Source: an uncultured Bariatricus sp.
GTDB taxonomy: Bacteria > Bacillota > Clostridia > Lachnospirales > Lachnospiraceae
Length of the DNA stretch: 46,866 nucleotides
Assembly: GCA_934320645.1 (NCBI GenBank)
Contig: CAKRFP010000021.1
Span: 1-46,866 of the forward strand
Direction of reading: 5' to 3'
The translations under genes were made by a program, and so were the position numbers. The notes under the pieces are model-generated. The model saw only the letters and a list, made by a program, of their open reading frames with translations, searched no databases and was not told the origin of the DNA. Every line of letters starts with the position of its first letter. Position 1 is the stretch's first letter. This document shows positions 33,562 to 40,952 of the stretch, one piece after another.

Positions 33562-34681
33562 AAAATACATTTGCTATCTTCTGCATTTCTTCTGCTTTAG
33601 TGTCTGGCAAAACATGACTGTATAAATCCATTGTCATTGCTAAAGAACTGTGTCCCAAAATGGTTTTAAGTACCTGCGGTGGCATCCCTGCTTCAATTGC
33701 TCTTGTTGCAAAAGTATGCCGGAATACATGACTTGTGATCCGCGGGAAATCATATCCGTCACTTTTTATTCTCTTTATGATTCTGTCAATTTCACCTTGA
33801 ATCCGTTCCCGGCTGATTGGATCACCATTTTCATTGCAAAATAAATACTGATCCATTCTCACAACCTTAAATCCCCAATATTTCCGCTGAGCCTCTATAT
33901 GTTCCGTAATGGCAGCAGTCAGCGGAATGTCTCTGGTAGAAGTTCTTGTCTTTGGTGTATCCTCAAAATATCCTTTTCCCTCGATGTATTTTAAAGTTCT
34001 CCGAACATGAATTACATTTTGTTTCTTATCTATGTCAGAATATTTAAGACCTTGCATTTCACCTTTTCGCATACCAGTCCGAAGCATTACAGAAAAAAAG
34101 TGGTATAAATAGCTTTCTTCTGCATATTTCATAAATAAATCCTGTCGCTCTTTCGTCATAGCCGTTCGACCTTTCTTTGCTCCTGTTTGGCGAGGCAATT
34201 CAGCCAATTTAACGGGATTTCTTTCTATCAAGCCATTCTTCATAGCTTGTTGAAAACAGCCGTTTAAAATGGCTGATACGATCTTAATACTTGAAATAGC
34301 ATATCCTTCTTTTACCATATCATTATATAATTTCTGAATGTGTTCCCCTCGAATCTCCGATAACTCTTTGTTTCCTAACCGATCATTTATTGTACTTTTA
34401 TAATACTTTTCATAGCTGATATATGTTCCGATTTTCACCCGGTTTTTCTTATATTCTTCCAACCAAGTTCCATACCATTCTATCAGTGTAATTTTTTCTT
34501 TTGGAACGTAAAGTCCATGATCCAGCTTATATTTAAGCTCTGTCATATATTTTTGCGTTTCCGTAATAGTTTTTCCGTGTACAAGATAACGTTTGCCTTT
34601 ATACATAAAACGCCCCTCATACCCTTCATATCTCTGCTGAATGCCTTTCGGGAGTTTTCGTCCTCTCTTATCTGTTGCCAT
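33560..34681 (-). CDS. int: Tyrosine recombinase (integrase)
   Basis: A 373-residue phage/ICE-type integrase. The N-terminus (about 1-60) is an arm-binding domain (QQRYEGYEGRFMYKGKRYLV). A SAM-like core-binding domain (about 65-160) and the catalytic domain follow. Catalytic residues are visible: Arg in MLRTGMRKGEMQGL, HxxR in HVFRHTFATR, His in LGHSSLAMTM and the nucleophile Tyr in DLYSHVL. It recombines the attachment core in the preQ1 leader. AGGAGG precedes the ATG. A 12-bp perfect inverted repeat upstream suggests its own repressor. Confidence 0.95.
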   Translation of the reverse strand: MATDKRGRKLPKGIQQRYEGYEGRFMYKGKRYLVHGKTITETQKYMTELKYKLDHGLYVPKEKITLIEWYGTWLEEYKKNRVKIGTYISYEKYYKSTINDRLGNKELSEIRGEHIQKLYNDMVKEGYAISSIKIVSAILNGCFQQAMKNGLIERNPVKLAELPRQTGAKKGRTAMTKERQDLFMKYAEESYLYHFFSVMLRTGMRKGEMQGLKYSDIDKKQNVIHVRRTLKYIEGKGYFEDTPKTRTSTRDIPLTAAITEHIEAQRKYWGFKVVRMDQYLFCNENGDPISRERIQGEIDRIIKRIKSDGYDFPRITSHVFRHTFATRAIEAGMPPQVLKTILGHSSLAMTMDLYSHVLPDTKAEEMQKIANVF

Positions 34682-34719
34682 ATTAACTCCTCCTGAACAT
34701 AAAATTCAAATATTGCAAT

Positions 34720-34752
34720 GAGTCAATATGACAGGTATAATCATATTGACTC
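34720..34752. promoter_or_regulatory. Inverted repeat operator upstream of int
   Basis: GAGTCAATATGA (34720-34731) and TCATATTGACTC (34741-34752) form a perfect 12-bp inverted repeat around nine bases. It sits 39 bases before the int ATG and contains TTGACT on both strands, so a bound dimer would cover a promoter. Likely operator for an element-encoded repressor; the binder is unknown. Confidence 0.6.
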
Positions 34753-34784
34753 TATACAGTGTGTGTATTGGGTTATTTCTGTTT

Positions 34785-34814
34785 TGCCCCGTGGTGTTGC
34801 CGCACTGTGGGGCA
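34785..34814 (+). terminator. Hairpin followed by T-rich tract
   Basis: TGCCCC (34785-34790) and GGGGCA (34809-34814) close a hairpin with an inner GTG/CAC pairing; TTTATTTT follows on the plus strand only. It faces the wrong way for the minus-strand genes around it, so it may shield int from plus-strand transcription. The rest of 34682-34947 shows no gene. Confidence 0.45.
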
Positions 34815-34947
34815 TTTATTTTCCCTTTGTGATGAAATTTTTCGCTATATATGGCTATATGTTAGGTTTTTATGGGTTATTTACTTATTTTTTCCACTTC
34901 TAAACAATTCCTATATATCGAAAAATCAAAGGTTTTCAAAGGTTCTT

Positions 34948-35292
34948 CTATGCTCTGTCGGTCTTTTCTGCTGGGATACAGCCGGTGATATCCTCTGTAT
35001 CGATCAGCTCAATTACATCCGCTATATTCTTTTCAAATGATGACATATAAGTTTGCACAATGTTTGCCCCCTGCCAGATTCCCTCCCGGTTTTTCAGCAT
35101 GTTCCAGGCATCATCAACACCTTTACCTGTTTCACAGGTTGCCTCATCAATTTTATGTAATACATAATTGATCTGCTCAAACTGAAGAATAAGTCCTGAT
35201 AAGATCTCTATAGCGTTTATCTGCCGGTCTTGCATTTTGATAATCATTTCTACTGCTGCCTCTGGATTTATTGTCTGTTGTTTTTTATTCAT
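34948..35292 (-). CDS. Hypothetical element protein, 114 residues
   Basis: A 114-residue soluble, acidic, mostly helical protein (MNKKQQTINPEAAVEMIIKM onward). I recognise no family. Its ATG overlaps the stop of the 43-residue gene by eight bases (ATGAATAA arrangement), so it is translationally coupled as the third of three tiny coupled genes. Similar small proteins are common near integrases in Firmicutes elements, without known function. Confidence 0.6.
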   Translation of the reverse strand: MNKKQQTINPEAAVEMIIKMQDRQINAIEILSGLILQFEQINYVLHKIDEATCETGKGVDDAWNMLKNREGIWQGANIVQTYMSSFEKNIADVIELIDTEDITGCIPAEKTDRA

Positions 35293-35416
35293 GTCTCTTT
35301 TCCCTCTCTTTTTGTTCTTCTAAGTACATTCTTTTTACAAATCCATACACCATAGCAAGGTGGCTTGGATTCTGTATCTTTTCAAGCATTTGTATCAGAT
35401 CTTCTTTTCTATCCAT
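35285..35416 (-). CDS. Small element protein, 43 residues
   Basis: A 43-residue ORF starting MDRKEDLIQMLEKIQNPSHL. It contains MVYGFVKRMYLEE, a pattern I associate with small regulatory-like ORFs on clostridial elements. It overlaps both neighbours by eight bases (ATGGATAG upstream, ATGAATAA downstream). GAGGGTG lies 10 bases before the ATG. Amphipathic helical, very charged; function unknown. Confidence 0.65.
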   Translation of the reverse strand: MDRKEDLIQMLEKIQNPSHLAMVYGFVKRMYLEEQKEREKRHE

Positions 35417-35576
35417 GTCTTTTTTCACCCTCATTATTTACAATTTCGCTCACATAAGTATATATAAGCTTTAACCATCTAACCGTTTTACATTTCCTTA
35501 CTACCCGTATAACCTGTTCTTGATAGAATGATATAAGCTCTTCATCATCGTGGATAGTTTCTTTCACTTTTGCCAT
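35409..35576 (-). CDS. Small element protein, 55 residues
   Basis: A 55-residue ORF starting MAKVKETIHDDEELISFYQE and containing KTVRWLKLIYTYVSEIVNN. AGAGG precedes the ATG. Its stop overlaps the next ATG by eight bases, making it the first of three coupled small genes. Function unknown; the strict coupling and codon use support it as real. Confidence 0.6.
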   Translation of the reverse strand: MAKVKETIHDDEELISFYQEQVIRVVRKCKTVRWLKLIYTYVSEIVNNEGEKRHG

Positions 35577-35667
35577 ATCGTTTGACCTCTCTATATGTCA
35601 AATTTCTTTAACAAAACTTAACCATTTTTCACTGATTAGATTTTTCATTTTCTCACCATCCTCTATC

Positions 35668-35991
35668 CTATCCAACCGCCTGTACCTGCGATCTGCCAAA
35701 GAAACTTGCATTGTAACTTGCGCCATCTCCTTTGGAACCCCATATCAGTGAACAGCCAAACAGTGCTTTAGATCCGTGTATCACCTCATATCCGAGCTTT
35801 TTCCATCCAACCCAAGTATTTGTATCCTCGGTCACGTCTGCTGCCTCTTTGCTTCGTTTAATACGCTCTGCATTGATTTCCTCTGCTTTAGCAGATAACC
35901 ATGCTCTGTGAAGTGCCTCTGCAAAGCTGATATTGTACCGGCGGTAATTTTTCCATGAATTCAACATGATTTTCTTCAGATCATACTTCAT
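35668..35991 (-). CDS. Hypothetical mobile-element protein, 107 residues
   Basis: A 107-residue protein starting MKYDLKKIMLNSWKNYRRYN with SFAEALHRAWLSAKAEEI, a helical N-terminus seen in many proteins of Firmicutes plasmids and prophages. The C-terminal half is Gly/Ser/Trp-rich. Reads away from the operator region at 36169-36274 and is the first gene of the leftward group. No function known. Confidence 0.55.
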   Translation of the reverse strand: MKYDLKKIMLNSWKNYRRYNISFAEALHRAWLSAKAEEINAERIKRSKEAADVTEDTNTWVGWKKLGYEVIHGSKALFGCSLIWGSKGDGASYNASFFGRSQVQAVG

Positions 35992-36106
35992 AACCTCTGT
36001 ACTCCTTTCTCAAGGCTTACAACAGTCCCGGCAGGTCTTAAAGCTATCTAAGGTATCTTGACCATCTCATTATCCCCTTACCCTTGCCCGGCGTTATACT
36101 GGTGTC

Positions 36107-36126
36107 TCCGGTACGCTTTCGCCACT
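36107..36126 (+). repeat. 20-bp motif shared with the right flank
   Basis: TCCGGTACGCTTTCGCCACT is found here on the plus strand and again, exactly, on the minus strand at 46719-46700 outside the element. It lies in an otherwise unexplained, more GC-rich stretch (36001-36150) with no ORF, between the 107-residue gene and the operator array. Confidence 0.55.
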
Positions 36127-36168
36127 TCGTTTTCACCCTTTGCTGTTATGTTTTCCTTTGATGACTAT

Positions 36169-36274
36169 ATTATATATCTATTTACACCAATAGTCTATTG
36201 ACATATTGTATATATTTGCACCAATATATTTGTTTGTTTTTTATATTTACATCAATAGATTTTCACCTTATAAT
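36169..36274. promoter_or_regulatory. Divergent promoters with three operator repeats
   Basis: Three 15-bp repeats of consensus TATTTRCAYCAATAK lie at 36179-36193, 36213-36227 and 36244-36258. Each overlaps a promoter region: the plus promoter is TTTACA (36246-36251), 17 bases, TATAAT (36269-36274); the minus promoter is TAGACT (36197-36192), 17 bases, TATAAT (36174-36169). A CAATAG-T-CTATTG palindrome (36188-36200) joins the first repeat. This looks like autoregulation by the ribbon-helix-helix protein encoded just downstream, or control of the leftward genes by a repressor. Confidence 0.7.
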
Positions 36275-36323
36275 TGTAGTAGAGTGGAAAAAGTGAACTA
36301 TTTTTTTGAAAGAAGGTGCGTGA

Positions 36324-36527
36324 ATGCCAGAAGAAGCAAAAGTAAGTAAAGCACAGCAGAAAGCCGTAAATAAATATGTTAAAAACAATTATGACAGGAT
36401 AAACGTTACATTTCCTAAAGGACAAAAAGAAATTATCGCAGAAGCAGCACAAGCAGCCGGTGAATCAGTCAACGGATATATTAAAAAAGCTGTAGATGAA
36501 AGAATAGCTCGTGATTCTGAAAAATAG
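36324..36527 (+). CDS. Ribbon-helix-helix (Arc-like) DNA-binding protein
   Basis: A 67-residue protein. After a basic start, DRINVTFPKGQKEIIAEAAQ forms the ribbon strand and first helix, and GESVNGYIKKAVDERI the second helix, the typical Arc/MetJ/Omega pattern. Such proteins dimerise and bind tandem operator repeats with the strand, which fits the three-copy array just upstream. AGAAGG precedes the ATG. Only gene of the left half on the plus strand. Confidence 0.75.
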   Translation: MPEEAKVSKAQQKAVNKYVKNNYDRINVTFPKGQKEIIAEAAQAAGESVNGYIKKAVDERIARDSEK

Positions 36528-36617
36528 TCAGATTCTAATTATTTATATAGACTTGAACACTGGCAAACATTTCGTTCACCCCTTGCGTCCTGCTGCCAGA
36601 TATGCTATATTTAAGAC

Positions 36618-36710
36618 ACAAAGAGGGAAACCGCAAGCGGCTACCCGATTATAATGTTAAGCTATTATGCAACAGCCGTCATTATTCGCAGTAATGGCGG
36701 CTATTTTCTT
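36618..36710 (+). ncRNA. Candidate antisense antitoxin RNA
   Basis: A plus-strand promoter, TTGCGT (36583-36588), 17 bases, TATATT (36606-36611), would start an RNA near 36618. It begins with AGGGAAACC..CGGCTACCC and ends in a stem AGCCGTCATTA/TAATGGCGGCT (36674-36702) followed by TTTTCTTTT. The transcript is antisense to the 3' end of the toxin gene. The -10/AGGGAAACC block is an inverted copy of the toxin promoter region. The RNA itself is inferred, not observed. Confidence 0.55.
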
Positions 36711-36793
36711 TTACCCTTGAAAATCTCATAGCAAAGACCTACAAGGGCAACAATGAATATACTAAACTGAATCAGATCAGAATATGTAACCAT
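36701..36793 (-). CDS. Type I toxin, holin-like small membrane peptide
   Basis: A 30-residue peptide starting MVTYSDLIQFSIFIVALVGL and ending in a Lys/Arg tail (KGKRK), matching the pattern of holin-like toxins of Firmicutes prophages: short polar start, one membrane helix, basic tail. The AAGGAGGG ribosome site is complementary to CCCTCC about 15 bases upstream, so the mRNA hides its own start. The mRNA 5' end (AGGGAAACC..CGGCTACCC, 36876-36848) is also complementary to its 3' region (36647-36624), a fold-back typical of type I toxins. Promoter: TTGCCT (36912-36907), 18 bases, TAAGAT (36888-36883). Confidence 0.7.
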   Translation of the reverse strand: MVTYSDLIQFSIFIVALVGLCYEIFKGKRK

Positions 36794-36947
36794 CGTATCG
36801 CCCTCCTTTCTTTCGTCTGGAGGGTGCTTTTTTATCCCTCCGTAACAGAGGGTAGCCGCCTGGCTTTGGTTTCCCTGTCTGTATCTTACCATGATGGCAG
36901 CAGACAAGGCAACCATTGTATCGTATTATTTCTGAAAATTCATTTTG

Positions 36948-37268
36948 CTATATTTTTTCAGCCGGGAAATCAGCCGGCATATTCTTTAGCAATAACATAT
37001 CATCCAGTATTTTCAATGCTTTTCGTAAATATGCCTGATAATCCGTTTTTCGAGCTGGAACAGAGGCAAATGTGCCTATCTTATCATATCCGCATCCTTC
37101 GGTAAGAGTTATAAATAATTTACTTGCCAAGCCTGGATTAGACTGTATTGCAGCATGTAATATCATAACAAGCTCTTCGCAATCTGCATTTCTGCAAAAC
37201 TGTACCAACTCTTTTTTTCTACGATCTGTAATTAGATAATCTTTCATGTAGGTTTCTCGTACTGTCAT
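36948..37268 (-). CDS. Hypothetical element protein, 106 residues
   Basis: A 106-residue soluble protein starting MTVRETYMKDYLITDRRKK, mostly helical, with two Cys in FCRNADCEELVMILHAAIQ. AAAAGGAG precedes the ATG. It follows the tape-measure-like gene by 13 bases and is probably cotranscribed. I recognise no family. Confidence 0.6.
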   Translation of the reverse strand: MTVRETYMKDYLITDRRKKELVQFCRNADCEELVMILHAAIQSNPGLASKLFITLTEGCGYDKIGTFASVPARKTDYQAYLRKALKILDDMLLLKNMPADFPAEKI

Positions 37269-37281
37269 TTTTTCGCTCCTT

Positions 37282-40026
37282 TTAAACCGTCTCGAACGGG
37301 TTTCTGCCAGTTACTATTTTTTGTACTTTGGCTTCTTCTATAACTTCCCTGAATAATGTTCTGCGGTTGATCTGTGCCGTAAAATTATAGGTTCCACCGT
37401 TTCCATTTCCGCTTTCTTCTCTTACGATCCGGCGTATCAGGCTTTCCGGTGCTTCAATGTTGTTACCGCTCTTCTGATCTCCAAGGACTGCCATAAACTC
37501 TTTATTCGGTGGGATAACGGCTCCTTGTGCGAGGTATGGGATGTTTGGTGCTGACCAGTATCCTACATTGAAGCCAACTGAACTAAAACCGGTTAGTTTT
37601 TCAAGCCAGTGTGGTAGGCTAATACTCATGGAGTTCAGGGCGTTTGCAAATGAATTTTGCATGACCTGAATTGCATACAAAAAGCTATTTATGAAAGCTA
37701 TAATCGCATTGATTGGAGCTTTTACAATTGCTTCAAATGTTCCCCACACTCCTGCAAATATCTGTTTTACACCTTCCCATGCCTGTTTCCAATTTCCCGT
37801 AAAGACACCCTTTATAAATGTGATGATTCCGTTAAATACTTTCTTTATTCCGTCCCAGAGATTTTTTATATTTGCGAACCATGCATTAAGAAATTTGCCA
37901 ATAACTCCAAATTCTTCCGTCCAATCACGTACAAATGCATCTCTGATCCAGTCTTTAATGTCACTCATTGTTTTCTTTACTTCATCCCAATGAGTAACCA
38001 GAAGAACCAAGATTGCTATGATTGCAACTATAGCAAGTGCCAATTTACCACCAAGCAGTCCGACAAGACCTTTATCACCGATAACAGTCATTAAAAGCTC
38101 GATTGCACCCTGAATATCTCTAACCTTTGGAACTATTTTTGATGCTGCAAATACACCGATAAGAGTCGCACCCAACAAATCAATAATCCATTGATGTTCT
38201 GAAAGAAAATCAAAGAATTTTCCGAGCCATTCTATTACTGTCGGCAATCCGGTTTCGATAAGCCACGTTAAACATGGAAGTATGATTTTTTCATATACAT
38301 TACCGAGGAAATTCCCTATCTTATCCACAAGCGGACTGATTGACTCCAACAACTTCCGGATGGAATCCAGAAGAGGATAGAAGTCAAGCTTTGCTGCCCA
38401 ATCAGCTGTTGCCCATGCGATACGGTTTACGAAATCCAGTATCTTTTGTAAGATGTCCGCAATTGCTTGTATAATTGCAGTTCCTACACTGTTTTTATTC
38501 CATGCTTCATCGAGCTTTCCGGCTATACGACCGATTGTGGTCAGGATTGCCTGTACGATCTGTAATGCAGTGCTTAAAAGCTGTGTGCCTGTTCCGTTTG
38601 TCCAGACTTCCAACATACTTTTACCAACATCAGACGCAAGGCTTTTCAGATTGGCAAATGCTAATTTTGCCGCATCTATGGTAGCTTTTCCCTCTTGGTT
38701 CCACGCCTGTTTAAAAGGCTTGAAAATCTGTGAGAGAATGTCTTTTAACTTTTCGAGTATAGGAATGTCCGTAATTGCCACGTCCTCGAACATCGGTCCA
38801 GTTGCACCGGTCCCTCCGGATCCGCTACCGCTAGACGGTGATTTAGATGAAGAGGAATCCTCTGCCGTAAATTTATTGATATCATCGAGCGGAGAAAGAT
38901 AGTCCTCTGCTGCTTTTGCTGCATCTTCTGTAGCGTCTGCTGCGTCTTTCGCTGCCGATGCCGTATCGCCTAGACTTGCAGCATAATTCTTTTGTACCGC
39001 AATCGCCCTTGTGTATGTACTCTTTCCGGACAAGAAAGAAAAGAACATACTTACATGGCTTGCAGCTGTAGACAACATATCTATGAATTTCGATAGGATA
39101 GGTGCTACTACAGTTAGGATAGGTGAAAAGGCTGTTGCAAGGCTATTTTTCAACCGTTCAAGGCTACTCCAAAGCATAGAGATACTTCCGTTTGTTTCAC
39201 CGGAATACTGTGCAAGGTTCTTAAATCCACCGACAAGCGCACTGCGAAGTTTGTTTACAAGAACATACAGGCTGCGGATACCGAAAGAGTATTTTAGCAA
39301 GGTGGCAAACGCACCTTTTAACCCTTTTGATGCTTTACCGGTCTTTTCAAATGACTTTGCCGCTTTGTTCCCGGAATTTGTAAGCCTGTCTGTACTTTTG
39401 CTTGCCTGATCTGCTTTTTGGTTATATTCGCTGATTCTTTCCGTTATCCCGGAACAAGAGGTATTGATCCGATTCTGAATATCAGAAAGTTTTCTTTCCT
39501 CCTGAGAAAGCTTTTTCAGATCTTCTTTTGCCGCTCTTGCTTTGGATCCTAACTCAAAAGGTTTACCTGTCGCAAATAGCTTGTCCTGTTCACGTTCTGC
39601 TGCCTCTATTTCCTTTGTAAGCTTTTCGATTTCTTCTTGAACCCACTTATATTGAGTGGTATCAAATGTTGTGCCACGTTTTGCACTATCTTTTACAGCG
39701 TCTTTTATGACACCTTGCATCATTTCCAGATCATTAAGTTTCTTGACCGTTTCATCAATCTTGGATTGCATTTCTCCGTATTCATCGGAGTAACCGGCAA
39801 TTTTCCTTTTCAGTGCATCTATTCTTTCAGACTGTGAATCATATTGACTGTTTAACCTTGCAAAAGCATCTATTTGCTTGTTTAAAGCCGCTTTTGCTGT
39901 TGCACCGATATCATTTACCTTTTTTACCATCCGCCGCAATGAGGCTTCTGTTTCTTCGCTTCCGGCATCAACTCCTTTCGTATCTATTTGGGTGTCTATT
40001 ACTATCGTACCATCCCGTTCTGCCAT
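37282..40026 (-). CDS. Phage tape-measure-like protein
   Basis: A 914-residue protein. The N-terminal 230 or so residues are coiled coil (KKLNDLEMMQ, EEIEKLTKEIEAAE, EERKLSDIQNR). Hydrophobic helical stretches follow: about 240-330, then after an Asp/Ser/Gly linker (near 385-415) a second region with repeated amphipathic and membrane-like helices (about 600-690). The C-terminus ends in NGGTYNFTAQINRRTLFREV, typical of tape-measure proteins of Firmicutes siphophages. In a phage it would set tail length and pass DNA through the membrane. No other tail genes except a possible chaperone surround it. Confidence 0.75.
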   Translation of the reverse strand: MAERDGTIVIDTQIDTKGVDAGSEETEASLRRMVKKVNDIGATAKAALNKQIDAFARLNSQYDSQSERIDALKRKIAGYSDEYGEMQSKIDETVKKLNDLEMMQGVIKDAVKDSAKRGTTFDTTQYKWVQEEIEKLTKEIEAAEREQDKLFATGKPFELGSKARAAKEDLKKLSQEERKLSDIQNRINTSCSGITERISEYNQKADQASKSTDRLTNSGNKAAKSFEKTGKASKGLKGAFATLLKYSFGIRSLYVLVNKLRSALVGGFKNLAQYSGETNGSISMLWSSLERLKNSLATAFSPILTVVAPILSKFIDMLSTAASHVSMFFSFLSGKSTYTRAIAVQKNYAASLGDTASAAKDAADATEDAAKAAEDYLSPLDDINKFTAEDSSSSKSPSSGSGSGGTGATGPMFEDVAITDIPILEKLKDILSQIFKPFKQAWNQEGKATIDAAKLAFANLKSLASDVGKSMLEVWTNGTGTQLLSTALQIVQAILTTIGRIAGKLDEAWNKNSVGTAIIQAIADILQKILDFVNRIAWATADWAAKLDFYPLLDSIRKLLESISPLVDKIGNFLGNVYEKIILPCLTWLIETGLPTVIEWLGKFFDFLSEHQWIIDLLGATLIGVFAASKIVPKVRDIQGAIELLMTVIGDKGLVGLLGGKLALAIVAIIAILVLLVTHWDEVKKTMSDIKDWIRDAFVRDWTEEFGVIGKFLNAWFANIKNLWDGIKKVFNGIITFIKGVFTGNWKQAWEGVKQIFAGVWGTFEAIVKAPINAIIAFINSFLYAIQVMQNSFANALNSMSISLPHWLEKLTGFSSVGFNVGYWSAPNIPYLAQGAVIPPNKEFMAVLGDQKSGNNIEAPESLIRRIVREESGNGNGGTYNFTAQINRRTLFREVIEEAKVQKIVTGRNPFETV

Positions 40027-40074
40027 TTCTGATCCTTTCTACCGCTAACTTTTTGCGGTTAATGATTATCACTC

Positions 40075-40422
40075 CTATCGATAACCATGAAAATCTTTTA
40101 ATATTTCATTTCCTTGATCCACAACATTCCACTTTTTTATCAATGCTGTGATCTGCTTGATAAATTCTGCATATCCTGTTGAGCTAGGATACTGTGTTCC
40201 GAAAACTTTCCAACAGCTCCCTTTACCAAATGCATTTTCAAAATGCTTTGCCGCTTCCACTCTAAACTGTTTTTCGGCTGCTTCCTTATCTTTTTCATAA
40301 ATAAGTTCGGCTTTCTTCACTGCTCTTACAATTTTCCAATATTCTTCCATGATCCTGTCAATATCATCTAAATCAAATACTATCTGCCCGTACCGAACAT
40401 TGACTCTTTTAATTCTGCTCAT
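40075..40422 (-). CDS. Candidate tail assembly chaperone-like protein
   Basis: A 115-residue protein directly upstream of the tape-measure gene, the usual place for tail assembly chaperones. The C-terminal half, HFENAFGKGSCWKVFGTQY then FIKQITALIKKW, resembles the FxxxFGxGxxxKxFG pattern I recall from chaperone-like proteins before tape-measure genes in clostridial phages. I chose the ATG at 40422, which has AAGGAGG before it, over a TTG at 40425. No frameshift site noticed. Assignment from position and one motif. Confidence 0.45.
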   Translation of the reverse strand: MSRIKRVNVRYGQIVFDLDDIDRIMEEYWKIVRAVKKAELIYEKDKEAAEKQFRVEAAKHFENAFGKGSCWKVFGTQYPSSTGYAEFIKQITALIKKWNVVDQGNEILKDFHGYR

Positions 40423-40534
40423 CAATACCTCCTTTCTTCTCGCAAATCTGCTGCCAAATCACAGCAAGCAAGCACATAATGATAAATAACTCAGCCAAAA
40501 TGCCAAACTCTAAAATACACTGCATTAACTGCAT
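40409..40534 (-). CDS. Small single-helix membrane protein, 41 residues
   Basis: A 41-residue ORF starting MQLMQCILEFGILAELFIIM; nearly all of residues 4-27 is hydrophobic. AGAGGTG precedes the ATG. Its end overlaps the chaperone-like gene start by 14 bases, supporting real coupled translation. Function unknown; holin-like or membrane regulatory roles are possible but unsupported. Confidence 0.55.
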   Translation of the reverse strand: MQLMQCILEFGILAELFIIMCLLAVIWQQICEKKGGIDEQN

Positions 40535-40579
40535 ACTCTTTCACCTCTTTCGCTATATAGTTCCGCTTGTACGGATTTT

Positions 40580-40864
40580 TTATATTTCATAAGACCACAG
40601 CTCGCCCTCTGCTTCGTTTTCCGGGATCCTGACAATCAGATCATCTCTGGGGATGTATGCCTGTGCTATCTGAATCAGTAAATCTTCCAGAGCTTCTGCA
40701 GTGCGAGCGCATAGTTTTATTCCCGCCACATGTTTCCAGGCACTTACATATCCAGACGTTAGAAAGACATCCGCAACCAGAATGTTACCTTCCCATTTTG
40801 TCCGTATTTTTGCTATTTCTAAATTTCTGTTTTTCCCTTTCTGCTTCAATTGCATCTGAACCAT
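40580..40864 (-). CDS. Hypothetical element protein, 94 residues
   Basis: A 94-residue protein starting MVQMQLKQKGKNRNLEIAKI with beta-rich pattern (GNILVADVFLTSGYVSAWK). GGAGG lies 10 bases before the ATG. Sits between the DnaC-like gene and the small membrane gene in the same leftward operon. No family recognised. Confidence 0.55.
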   Translation of the reverse strand: MVQMQLKQKGKNRNLEIAKIRTKWEGNILVADVFLTSGYVSAWKHVAGIKLCARTAEALEDLLIQIAQAYIPRDDLIVRIPENEAEGELWSYEI

Positions 40865-40952
40865 TGTTTCTTACCTCCATGAATGATAAAATTGTCATAG
40901 AGGTTGTCCTGCTGTCGACTTTGACCGATGGCAGCAGGACAGTAAATCTGTT

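Noticed and set aside
36179..36258. CRISPR array
   Set aside because: Only three short 15-bp repeats over promoters, with variable sequence and no cas genes; operators explain them better.
36701..36916. A 71-residue version of the toxin gene starting at 36916
   Set aside because: The upstream part covers the promoter, the repeat and the sequestering CCCTCC; the internal ATG at 36793 with AAGGAGGG gives the typical 30-residue toxin.
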